A DNA stretch of 60,136 nt. Source: Acidobacteriaceae bacterium (GTDB lineage: Bacteria; Acidobacteriota; Terriglobia; Terriglobales; Acidobacteriaceae). This document shows positions 18,582 to 26,718 of the stretch, piece after piece (the stretch's first letter is position 1; every line of letters begins with the position of its first letter). Location of the stretch: assembly GCA_030041515.1 (NCBI GenBank), contig JASHNS010000040.1, positions 1 through 60,136 on the forward strand. Reading direction: 5' to 3'. A program made the position numbers and the translations under genes. The notes below the pieces were generated by a model that was not told where the DNA came from, made no database searches, and saw nothing but the letters and a program-made list of their open reading frames with translations.

Positions 18582-20513
18582 TTACTCAGTTTCAAAAATC
18601 ACCGCTTGTTTGGCGGCCAGGTGCAGCGTGAGCTGCGTTCCGGCAGAAGATGCGGTGCCCTGGCCCAGCTTTGCGCGAAAGCGGGTACAGCCTGCCAGGG
18701 AGGTGCGCTGGGTGGGAAATGTGAGGATGCGCGCTGCATCGGCATCGTTCACTGCGATCATCCATCGCGGGCTGCCATCGCCTGCGCACCCCTGGTTCAC
18801 GTTGGCCGCGCGGACAAAGACGAAGGCGGAGGGATCAGTGAAGAGATCCTGCTGCTGGCCGGTGGCCAGCGCGGGGTGATGGCCGCGGAATTGAAAGAGC
18901 GCGGCGGCCCAGTCGTGCACGCTGGCCTGTTCGGGCGTGCGGGAGGCAGCGGCGAAGGCACTCTGCGGGTCGCCGGGAAATCCGCCGGGAAAGTCGTGGC
19001 GATTGTCGGGATCGTTTCCGCCGCGCATGGCGATTTCGTCGCCGGAATAGATTTCCGGCATGCCGCGAAGGGTGGCGAGGAGAGCGAATGCAAGTTTGAG
19101 ATCGTCGACGCCGACACCCGGCTGGCTGAGGAAACGGGCCATGTCGTGGTTGCCGAAGAAGGTGACGAGGCGCTCAGGATGCGGATAGAGCCAGTCGTTG
19201 CTGAGGACCTCATCGAGCGCGCGCAGATCGTCGTGGCGGACGGGGCCGCCGGGAATGGGATCGTGGTGGGAGAGGGCGGAGCGCAGGGCGAAGCAGATGG
19301 GGAAATCGAAGGGAGTGGAGAGGCCGGTGTCGATGCCCTGGTGCTCGACTCCGCCGGCGAAGAATGAGGTGATGACGGGGTTGGGATTGTAGATTTCGCC
19401 GACGGTGGTGAGCTGCGGATACAGGCTATGCAGTTCGGTGTCGAGGCTTTGCCAGAAGGCGCGGCCGATGTAGGGAAAGGTGTCGTAGCGGAGGCCGTCG
19501 GCGCCGGTGCTTTCGACCCACCAGACGACGTTCTGGATGAGGTATTGGCGAACGAGAGGATTTTCCTGATTCAGATCGGGCAGCGCATTGGCGAACCAGC
19601 CATCGGTGACCTGGGCGCGCTGCCGCGGGGTGGCGTGGGGATCGATGAGCGAAGCAAAGTCGTTGGCAGCGGGGAAATGATCGTCGCGTGTGCCGTGAAA
19701 CCAGCCGGGCGCAGGAGGATCGAAGGCCCAGGAATTCCTGGCGCCGACGTGATTGGGGACGGTATCGAGGACCAGCTTCATGCCGCGGGCGTGGAGAGCG
19801 CGGGCGAGGCTCTGGAGATCGGCGAGCGAGCCGAAGTGGGGATCGGTGCGATAGAGATCGGTGGCGCTATAGCCGTGATAGGACTGATACTCGCCGCTAT
19901 TGTCGTAGACGGGGGTAAGCCAGACGGTGGTGACACCGAGCTGCCGGATATAGTCGAGGTGCTGCTGGACGCCGCGAAAGTCGCCGCCATGCCAGCCGCG
20001 CGGGAGATCTCGCTGGGAGGGATGGGGATCGTTGGCGGGATCGCCGTCGGCAAAACGGTCGGTCATGATGAGGTACATGACATCGGCCGCGGAGAAGCCC
20101 TGATATCTGCCGCGGGAGGAGCGGCGGGACGCGAGGAGGAACGGAACTTTCGTTTGGCCGTTCGGCGTGGCTGCCGAGATGATCGCGGTTTCGGGCGCGG
20201 CATGGGCGCTGTTCAGCCAGAGGAAGGCGTAATGTCCGTTGGCGGAAATCCGGGTTCGGGCGAGGGTGAGGCCGCTGCCCGAGATGGAGAATTTAGCTGC
20301 GGTGAGGTTGCTCCCGTGAAGGAGGAGCATGGGGGAGGGGAGACCGACCCACCAGTTGGGTGGATCGACCTGATCGATGCAGGGAGAGGCCAGAGCTGCA
20401 TGCGAGCTGCAGGAGGGCAGGGGGGCCTGCGCCATGGCACCGGAGGCTCCGCAGATGAAGCCGAGCACAGCCGTTGCCATCAGCAGACGAATCAGCCTCC
20501 CATGGCCGTTCAT
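18582..20513 (-). CDS. Exported GH13 cyclomaltodextrinase/neopullulanase-like enzyme
   Basis: The protein has 643 residues from the ATG at 20513 (MNGHGRLIR). The longer open frame upstream is discarded because that start gives no signal peptide, whereas this one does (LLMATAVLGFICGASGAMAQ). An N-terminal immunoglobulin-like domain ('PPNWWVGLPSPMLLLHGSNL') is typical of cyclomaltodextrinase-N proteins such as SusA relatives. Barrel motifs: 'DTVPNHVG', D344 in 'LRYDTF', E373 in 'VGEIYN', D457 in 'GNHDMAR'. It likely cuts starch, cyclodextrin or pullulan fragments in the periplasm. It lies between the receptor gene and the second GH13 gene; an intercistronic hairpin precedes it. Confidence 0.93.
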   Translation of the reverse strand: MNGHGRLIRLLMATAVLGFICGASGAMAQAPLPSCSSHAALASPCIDQVDPPNWWVGLPSPMLLLHGSNLTAAKFSISGSGLTLARTRISANGHYAFLWLNSAHAAPETAIISAATPNGQTKVPFLLASRRSSRGRYQGFSAADVMYLIMTDRFADGDPANDPHPSQRDLPRGWHGGDFRGVQQHLDYIRQLGVTTVWLTPVYDNSGEYQSYHGYSATDLYRTDPHFGSLADLQSLARALHARGMKLVLDTVPNHVGARNSWAFDPPAPGWFHGTRDDHFPAANDFASLIDPHATPRQRAQVTDGWFANALPDLNQENPLVRQYLIQNVVWWVESTGADGLRYDTFPYIGRAFWQSLDTELHSLYPQLTTVGEIYNPNPVITSFFAGGVEHQGIDTGLSTPFDFPICFALRSALSHHDPIPGGPVRHDDLRALDEVLSNDWLYPHPERLVTFFGNHDMARFLSQPGVGVDDLKLAFALLATLRGMPEIYSGDEIAMRGGNDPDNRHDFPGGFPGDPQSAFAAASRTPEQASVHDWAAALFQFRGHHPALATGQQQDLFTDPSAFVFVRAANVNQGCAGDGSPRWMIAVNDADAARILTFPTQRTSLAGCTRFRAKLGQGTASSAGTQLTLHLAAKQAVIFETE

Positions 20514-20550
20514 GGACGGGACCTTTCGCGAGCTAAGGTTGAAGAGAAGG

Positions 20551-20582
20551 AACGCCACGGCGGGAGGCCGCACCGTGGCGTT
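20551..20582 (-). other. Intercistronic hairpin between receptor and GH13 genes
   Basis: A perfect 10-bp stem AACGCCACGG / CCGTGGCGTT with a 12-nt loop lies in the 82-bp gap after the receptor stop. No U-run follows, so a partial block or an mRNA-stabilising element that makes receptor mRNA more abundant than enzyme mRNA is the likely role, as with hairpins in other sugar operons. Confidence 0.5.
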
Positions 20583-20595
20583 CGCGAGTTCCCTC

Positions 20596-23500
20596 TCAGA
20601 AGGAGAGGCGAATTGCGAGCTCAAGCTCGCGGTTTGTGGGTGAGATGCGTGGATTCAGCAACTGGCCGAAGTCACCGTTCCCGTAATTGGTGTCTGGATC
20701 CTGGAACTGCGGGGTGTTGGTGAGGTTGTAGACCTGAGCGCGAAATTCCGTCTGCTCGTGCTCAGTGATATTGATGCTCTTGACCAGCGAAGTATCCCAG
20801 GTGTGAACTCCCGGCCCGGGGAAGAAGTTGCGCCCGAGGTCACCGACGGGACCGGCGGGAGCGGTGAAGGCTCCGGCGGGGCAACTGATCCAGACGTTCC
20901 ACGAGACATTGGTCTTGCATCCGCCGTGGTAGTCGGGACGGCCGTTGGGGCTGTTCGGGGCGCCCTGGATGTCGAGAGGAGTGCCGCTGCCCAGCTGAAT
21001 AACGTTGTTCCACTGCCAGCCGCCCACCACGTAGTCGAGAGCTTTGGGCATATTCTGGCCGAGCATTCTGCCCCGACCGAAGGGAAGATCGTAGATGGCG
21101 GCGGCAGCGAAGAGATTGCGCTGATCGTTGTTGGCATTGCCGCGCTGGTACTGGAGCAGGGGAGTTCCATTAGCACCGACCAGGACGCCGGTGGGTGCGT
21201 TGGCCAGGATGTCATCGGCATTGTCGATGGCGTGCGACCAGGCGTAGGAAGCGTTGACCTGGAGGCCGGCGGCCAACCGGCGAACGAATTGCGCCTGGAG
21301 AGCGTTATAGGTTCCGGAGCCGATCATCTCGTAGGCGTTGATGGTGCCGACGCCGGCCGGGTTGACGGAGCCTCCAATCGGGAACCAGTTGGTGCTGCCG
21401 CCGAGAATGGTTTCGTTCGCATTGAACTGGGTTGCGAGGTCGCCCATGTCTGTTCCGACGTAAGCGACGGTGAGAGAGGTGTTCCGGTCGAGGGCCTGCT
21501 CGATCTGGACGTTCCACTGGTGGATGTGCGAGTTCGGGCTGTTCTTCGGATAGTAGACAACTTCATCCGTGGAGTTGATGGCGTTTGGATTGACGCCGAC
21601 TTTCGAGGGCAGAGCCGCCGTGGCAGCGGTGGGATTGTTGCTTCCGTTGGGGGCCATGCCACTGAAGGTGATGCGATAGCCGGTGCCGCAGGTGGTGGCG
21701 CTGGGGCAAGCCCAGTAGCTCTGGATGCCGTTCCAGTCCGGGTTCTCCGAGAGCTCCTCGGCCACGCCGCCGCGGTTGAGGAAGTAGAACAATCCGTAGC
21801 CGGCGCGGAGGACGGTTTTGCCGTTGCCAAACAGATCATAGGCAGCGCCGAGGCGCGGACCCCAGTCATCGTGGGGGGTGTTGACCAGAGAATCGGGCCA
21901 TCCGGAGGTTCCGGCTTCGACGAGCTCGCCGGTGGCGGGGTTGAAATTGGACATGTGGTTGTGGGCTTCGGTCGGCCAGCTCAGGATGTCGTAGCGGAGG
22001 CCGACGTTGAGAGTGAGCCTGGGGGTCCAGCGGAATTCATCCTGGCCAAAGAAGCCGTTTTCCCAGCTGCGCGTTTCGTAGTAGCCGGAGAATGCGCCAG
22101 CCTGATAGGCGCCCATGAAGCCAGCGACGAGCTCAGATGGTTCATAGCCGGTAAATGTGCCATGGCCTGAGGTGGGAGCGGGCATGCCGCCGTAGTCGCC
22201 GTCGTCGATCCAGAAGTAGCCCTTGGCATCGTTGCCCTGATCCCAGTTCACGTCGCGGTGTATGATGGAGGCGCCGAACTTGAAGGAGTTTTTGCCCTTC
22301 GTCCAGCTCACAGCATCAGCGAACTGGTTGGTCGGCTCGATGATCAGATAAGGGCCGCCATCGCCCAGGTAGCTCAGGTTGCCATACCATCCACCGATGA
22401 TGGGCAGACCGCCGAGGAGGGGGGAGGTATTGGCATTCTGGATGCCGAGGGACTGGGCGAGCGGGACGCTGGCGTCAGGCTGCTGGTACCCGGAAAGGTC
22501 GCGAATCCAGCCGTAGTGGAATTCGTTGAGGACGGTGTTGCTGAAGATGTGGGTGTAGCCGACCGCGACCTGGCGCGGATGGGAGGGATTGGTGCCATTG
22601 CCGGAGGGAACGTCGTGCGTGGAATCGCGAAGATAGGTGGTGCCGTTCAGGAAGTCCTGGCCCATGCTGTAGCGGGCGAAGACAGTGTCTTTGGAGGTGG
22701 CGACCCAGTCGACGCGGCCATCGTAATCGTTCATCGTGGTGATCATCTGCTGCGGCTGGGTGAAGTTTTCGGTGTTGGTTGCAACATTCGCGCCGGCGAC
22801 GTTGGGCAGGGGGAAGACGTTGAGGTACTTGAGGCCGACCGCCAGCTGGTCGGGACCAGGAACGATGTTGAGGGCCGTATTTCCGGTTTGCGAGGCATTG
22901 ACGTCACCCGTCCAGCCGAAGGGCAGGCACGTTTGCGGGTTGTAGACGTAGCCGTAACCGGCGGAAAACTGCGGCAGCAGAGTCGGCGTAGCGCCTGTGG
23001 TGTACAAGTTGGGGCAGATCGCCTGGATGGGCACGCTGGTGGCAGTTCCCGAGCCGGTGGGGCTGAGCAGTTCGCTGAAATTGCCCTGGCGCATGAGAGC
23101 GGTGGGAACGTGGGTAGTGGTAATGCCGTTGGGGACGTCCTCACGCCAGCCCTGATAATCGCCGAAGAAGAAGAGCTTATTTCTCCAGAAGGGGCCGCCG
23201 AGGGCTGCGCCGAACTGGTTGCGGCTGAGCTCCGGGGTGGTTTGCGGAGCGGATGTGTAGTTGAAGACATCGGCTGCGCCGACCTTGGAGCGGTTGAACC
23301 AGTAGAGGGCGCCGTGCAGCTGGTTGGTTCCGGACTTGGTGGAGACCTGAATGACACCGCCGCCGGAACGGCCGAACTCAGCCGAAGGCGTGCTGGTGGT
23401 GGTCTTAAACTCGGCGATATCCTCGATGGCGGGGAAAATCACGAGGGTATTGACGAGCGACTCGTTGTTGTCGATGCCATCGATCATGAAGTTGTCGGAC

Positions 23501-24132
23501 TGGGGCGGCAGACCGTCGACAGAAAGGGCCGCAGCGCCGGAGTCGGCATTGCGCCAGGTTTCGGCGTTATTGCTGGGAGCGCTGGCATTATCAGAGTACT
23601 GGCCACGGCTGACGCCGGGAGTGAGCAGAGCGAGGGTGGTGAAGTTGCGGCCGTTGAGGGGAAGATCGACGACCTGTCTCCCCTCAATCACCTCGCCCAT
23701 GGACGAATTGGTGGTATCGACGAGGGGTGCGGCACCGGTAACTTCGACGGTCTCGCTGGAGGAGCCCACCTGCAATTTGAAATTCAGCTGTCGGACCTGG
23801 GAGATTTCAATGGTGAGCGTGGTGGACTCGGCCTTGAAACTCTGTTTCGACGCCTCGACCGTGTAGCTGCCGATGGGCAGGGCATTCACGGCGTAGGTTC
23901 CGTCCGCCTGGCTCTGGACGGTGACGACTCGATTGGTGGCGACATTGGTGACTTTGATGGTGGCGCCGGGAAGGATCGCCCCGGACTGATCGGTCACCGT
24001 ACCGACAATGGATCCGGCGTCAGTTTGGGCGCGAGCCGGAGCCGCGAAGAAAACCGGCAGGAGCAGGAGCAGGGACAGCGCCAACCACTTGCCGATCGTA
24101 TTGTGATGTTGCTTATCTCTGGCTAAAGACAT
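20596..24132 (-). CDS. Oar-like TonB-dependent receptor of the GH13 operon
   Basis: The protein has 1178 residues from the ATG at 24132, preceded by GGGAGG (spacing 5). Signal peptide: 'LALSLLLLLPVFFAAPARAQ'. A carboxypeptidase-regulatory-like domain follows (about 36-115, 'GSIVGTVTDQSGAILPGATI'). Then come a plug region ('DLPLNGRNFTTLALLTPGVS', 'FMIDGIDNNE') and a long barrel that ends with the aromatic terminus 'LELAIRLSF' expected for BAM insertion. Position at the head of a two-enzyme GH13 operon suggests uptake of maltodextrins, but the family is not proof of sugar specificity. No SusD lipoprotein is present. The long opposite-strand ORFs inside it are shadows. Confidence 0.92.
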   Translation of the reverse strand: MSLARDKQHHNTIGKWLALSLLLLLPVFFAAPARAQTDAGSIVGTVTDQSGAILPGATIKVTNVATNRVVTVQSQADGTYAVNALPIGSYTVEASKQSFKAESTTLTIEISQVRQLNFKLQVGSSSETVEVTGAAPLVDTTNSSMGEVIEGRQVVDLPLNGRNFTTLALLTPGVSRGQYSDNASAPSNNAETWRNADSGAAALSVDGLPPQSDNFMIDGIDNNESLVNTLVIFPAIEDIAEFKTTTSTPSAEFGRSGGGVIQVSTKSGTNQLHGALYWFNRSKVGAADVFNYTSAPQTTPELSRNQFGAALGGPFWRNKLFFFGDYQGWREDVPNGITTTHVPTALMRQGNFSELLSPTGSGTATSVPIQAICPNLYTTGATPTLLPQFSAGYGYVYNPQTCLPFGWTGDVNASQTGNTALNIVPGPDQLAVGLKYLNVFPLPNVAGANVATNTENFTQPQQMITTMNDYDGRVDWVATSKDTVFARYSMGQDFLNGTTYLRDSTHDVPSGNGTNPSHPRQVAVGYTHIFSNTVLNEFHYGWIRDLSGYQQPDASVPLAQSLGIQNANTSPLLGGLPIIGGWYGNLSYLGDGGPYLIIEPTNQFADAVSWTKGKNSFKFGASIIHRDVNWDQGNDAKGYFWIDDGDYGGMPAPTSGHGTFTGYEPSELVAGFMGAYQAGAFSGYYETRSWENGFFGQDEFRWTPRLTLNVGLRYDILSWPTEAHNHMSNFNPATGELVEAGTSGWPDSLVNTPHDDWGPRLGAAYDLFGNGKTVLRAGYGLFYFLNRGGVAEELSENPDWNGIQSYWACPSATTCGTGYRITFSGMAPNGSNNPTAATAALPSKVGVNPNAINSTDEVVYYPKNSPNSHIHQWNVQIEQALDRNTSLTVAYVGTDMGDLATQFNANETILGGSTNWFPIGGSVNPAGVGTINAYEMIGSGTYNALQAQFVRRLAAGLQVNASYAWSHAIDNADDILANAPTGVLVGANGTPLLQYQRGNANNDQRNLFAAAAIYDLPFGRGRMLGQNMPKALDYVVGGWQWNNVIQLGSGTPLDIQGAPNSPNGRPDYHGGCKTNVSWNVWISCPAGAFTAPAGPVGDLGRNFFPGPGVHTWDTSLVKSINITEHEQTEFRAQVYNLTNTPQFQDPDTNYGNGDFGQLLNPRISPTNRELELAIRLSF

Positions 24133-24392
24133 TGAAGCCTCCCAAAAACTCTGTGGTCCACGGTCGCAGTGCATCGCCGTCTACACTGCCGGGCCAGCGC
24201 GAATACACGCGTTTGGGGGCACGACTGGCAATGCACGGCAAATCTTTTTTGAATCAAATGTTCATCACCTGAAAAAGTGCGGCATTTCAGCAAGATACCT
24301 AAAACATTCATCCGTGGAACCAGTACGAAAGTTTGTTGACCGGGATATTATTGGCGCGGTACAAATGAGATTCTCCTCGACGGAATTTCTCC
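24133..24392. promoter_or_regulatory. Divergent promoter region of receptor operon and regulator
   Basis: 260 bp, AT-richer than its surroundings. On the plus strand TTGACC (24336-24341) and TACAAA (24360-24365) with an 18-bp spacer form a plausible promoter for the regulator. An inverted repeat CTGAAA (24269-24274) / TTTCAG (24285-24290) with a 10-bp centre could be an operator. Both are by eye. Confidence 0.4.
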
Positions 24393-26615
24393 ATGCCGAT
24401 CTCAGCAGAGCACCAGGAAAAGACGGCAGCACGCTATCGCTTCGGCCTGTTTGAGGCCGACTCCGGGTCGGGAGAACTGCGCAAATCGGGGGTTCGGATG
24501 CGGCTGCAGGCGCAGCCGTTCCGGGTGCTGCTGTGTCTGGTGGAACGGCCGGGAGAACTGGTCACGCGGGAGGAGATTCAGCAGCGGCTGTGGGGCTCGG
24601 ATACGATCGTCGATTTCGATCACAGCCTGGGTACCGCGATCAACAAGCTGCGCGACACGCTGGGAGACTCGGCGGAGAATCCTCGATTTATTGAAACGCT
24701 GGCGCGGCGAGGATACCGGTTTATCGCTCCGGTGACGGTGGTGAACGGGGGAGAGACGGAGGCGCGACCCTCCGGATTAATGTTGGGAGAAACAGCTGGG
24801 GGGGCAGCGGAGGCGGCGATTGCGCCGGGCCGGCCGGTGATGCCGGCTCCGGCGAAAAAGCACAGGGCCGGGCGACGGGCGACTGCGTGGGGAGCGTGCG
24901 CGGCGGTTGCGGCGGCGGGAGGTTTTCTGCTGGGACTCTGGCAGCGTCCGACGTATACGGCTCCGCCGCGGATTGCGCAGATCACGTTCTCGGGAAGAGT
25001 GGCGCCCGGGGATCCGCTTTTTGAGAGCTTTCCGGGGACAGCGACGGACGGGTCGCGGATTTACTTTCGCGAGATCGAGAACGGGCGTGCCGTACTGGCT
25101 CAGGCGCTGATTGCGGATGGGGAGACGAGCCCGCTGTCGCTGCCGGACGAACTGGCTGCGCCGACACTGGGGGATCTCTCGCCGGACGGCTCGCGTCTGT
25201 TGCTGCGGAATCATCTGGCGACGGCACCGGAGCAGGCGCTGTGGATCGTGTCCACGATTGGGGGAACGGCGCAGAAGATCCCGGGGATACTGGCGCACGA
25301 CGCGACGTGGATGCCGGACGGACAGCATATCCTGTACGCGAGCGGCGACTCGCTCTCCATTGCGAAGGACGACGGCAGCGAGATCCACCGGTTCGCGACG
25401 CTGCCGGGGCGGGCATTCTGGCTTCGCTGGTCGCCGGACGGGAGCCGGCTGCGCCTGACGCTGCTGAACAGCGAGACGCATACGTCGGCGCTCTGGGAGC
25501 TGAACCGCGATGGAAGCGGAGCGCATCTGCTGCTGCCGAACTGGACGAGCGCGCCGCCTGCGGAGTGCTGCGGGAGCTGGACGGCGGACGGGCGCTATTA
25601 CGTATTTCAGTCGGCGCGCAGCGGAGACAGCAACATCTGGGCGATTCGGGAACACGGCGGCCTGTTCGGGGGAGCAAAAAGACCGATTCCGATCACGAAC
25701 GGCCCGCTGGATTACGAAGCGCCGATCACGGGACGGGAGGGCGACCGGACGTTCTTCATTGGGTTGAGCAGCCAGTCGGAGTTGCTGCGATACGATCCGA
25801 ATGCACGGCTGTTTGTGCCCTACGGAGCGCCGCTGAGCAACGCGCAGCGGGTGGAATTCTCTCGGGACGGGCAATGGGTGGCGTGGATTCGCCAGGATGA
25901 CGGGTCGCTGTGGCGCAGCCGGACGGACGGGACGGGGCGGATGCAGCTTACGTCGCGCCCCATGCAGGTCTTCATGATGCACTGGTCGCCGGATGCGCGG
26001 CGGCTGGTTCTGATGGCGAGGCAGCCGGGGATGCCGTGGAAGATTTATACGATGGATTCCGACGGCGGCCATCTGCAGCAGGTCCTGGAGGAGCAGCGGA
26101 GCGAAGCCGATCCCGACTGGTCGCCGGACGGGAAGACGCTGGTTTTCGGGCGGCTGCCGGATCTGATGGCGGAAGCGGCGGAGCCGAAGGCGATTTATCG
26201 TGTGGATCTGGCGAGCCATCAGGTGACGGAGCTGCCAGGATCGAATGGGCTGTTCAGCCCGCGCTGGTCAGCGAACGGGAAGTACATTGCAGCGCTCTCG
26301 ATCGACCAGAAGAAGCTGATGCTGTACGACACGGCAACGAAGACGTGGCGGGTGCTGGCGGAGCAGAACATCGCCGATCCGGTGTGGTCGCACGACGACA
26401 GCGCCATTTACTTTCACGATTTCGCACAGGCCGATCAGCCGATCTACCGGGCGGTGGTGGGGACGGGCAAGGTTGAGCGGGTGGCGGATTTGCACGATCT
26501 GCGCTCGGCCAGCGTGCTGGACTATCGCTTTGCGGGGCTTGCGCCGGGAGATGTGCCGCTGATCAGCGCGCGGACATCGACGGCAAACCTGTACACGGCG
26601 GAGTTGCCGCAATAG
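24393..26615 (+). CDS. CadC/ToxR-like winged-helix regulator with TolB-like propeller
   Basis: The protein has 740 residues. The N-terminal OmpR/CadC winged helix (about 14-108) carries 'QPFRVLLCLVERPGELVTREEIQQRLW', shown here only as a family signature, and 'RRGYRFIAPV'. A transmembrane segment lies at about 168-187 (GACAAVAAAGGFLLGLW). A PD40/TolB-type beta-propeller follows; blade motifs include 'LSPDGSRLLL', 'WMPDGQHILY', 'WSPDGSRLRL', 'WTADGRYYVF', 'FSRDGQWVAW', 'WSPDARRLVL', 'WSPDGKTLVF', 'WSANGKYIAA' and 'WSHDDSAIYF'. Such proteins should bind DNA inside and sense a ligand in the periplasm in one chain. It is divergent from the receptor-GH13 operon and is its likely regulator. Confidence 0.88.
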   Translation: MPISAEHQEKTAARYRFGLFEADSGSGELRKSGVRMRLQAQPFRVLLCLVERPGELVTREEIQQRLWGSDTIVDFDHSLGTAINKLRDTLGDSAENPRFIETLARRGYRFIAPVTVVNGGETEARPSGLMLGETAGGAAEAAIAPGRPVMPAPAKKHRAGRRATAWGACAAVAAAGGFLLGLWQRPTYTAPPRIAQITFSGRVAPGDPLFESFPGTATDGSRIYFREIENGRAVLAQALIADGETSPLSLPDELAAPTLGDLSPDGSRLLLRNHLATAPEQALWIVSTIGGTAQKIPGILAHDATWMPDGQHILYASGDSLSIAKDDGSEIHRFATLPGRAFWLRWSPDGSRLRLTLLNSETHTSALWELNRDGSGAHLLLPNWTSAPPAECCGSWTADGRYYVFQSARSGDSNIWAIREHGGLFGGAKRPIPITNGPLDYEAPITGREGDRTFFIGLSSQSELLRYDPNARLFVPYGAPLSNAQRVEFSRDGQWVAWIRQDDGSLWRSRTDGTGRMQLTSRPMQVFMMHWSPDARRLVLMARQPGMPWKIYTMDSDGGHLQQVLEEQRSEADPDWSPDGKTLVFGRLPDLMAEAAEPKAIYRVDLASHQVTELPGSNGLFSPRWSANGKYIAALSIDQKKLMLYDTATKTWRVLAEQNIADPVWSHDDSAIYFHDFAQADQPIYRAVVGTGKVERVADLHDLRSASVLDYRFAGLAPGDVPLISARTSTANLYTAELPQ

Positions 26616-26718
26616 CGAGGGGGCGCCGCCGCCGGAGTCCGCAATTAGCGGCAATTTATACTGCGAAGCAGATTCCATCCGGCTCACAAGCGTGGCGCCA
26701 TCATCTGATCAGGCTTCT
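26616..26718 (+). promoter_or_regulatory. Gap with -10-like TATACT before the CRTAC1 gene
   Basis: TATACT at 26657-26662 matches the -10 consensus at five of six positions. A good -35 is not visible. It would start transcription near 26669, ahead of all candidate starts of the following gene. Confidence 0.35.

Noticed and set aside
17484-19367. 627-codon plus-strand ORF across two GH13 genes
   Set aside because: Crosses two genes in antisense; no motifs, no ribosome site.
22258-24126. 622-codon plus-strand ORF opposite the second receptor
   Set aside because: Lies wholly inside the receptor gene in antisense, with no domain.
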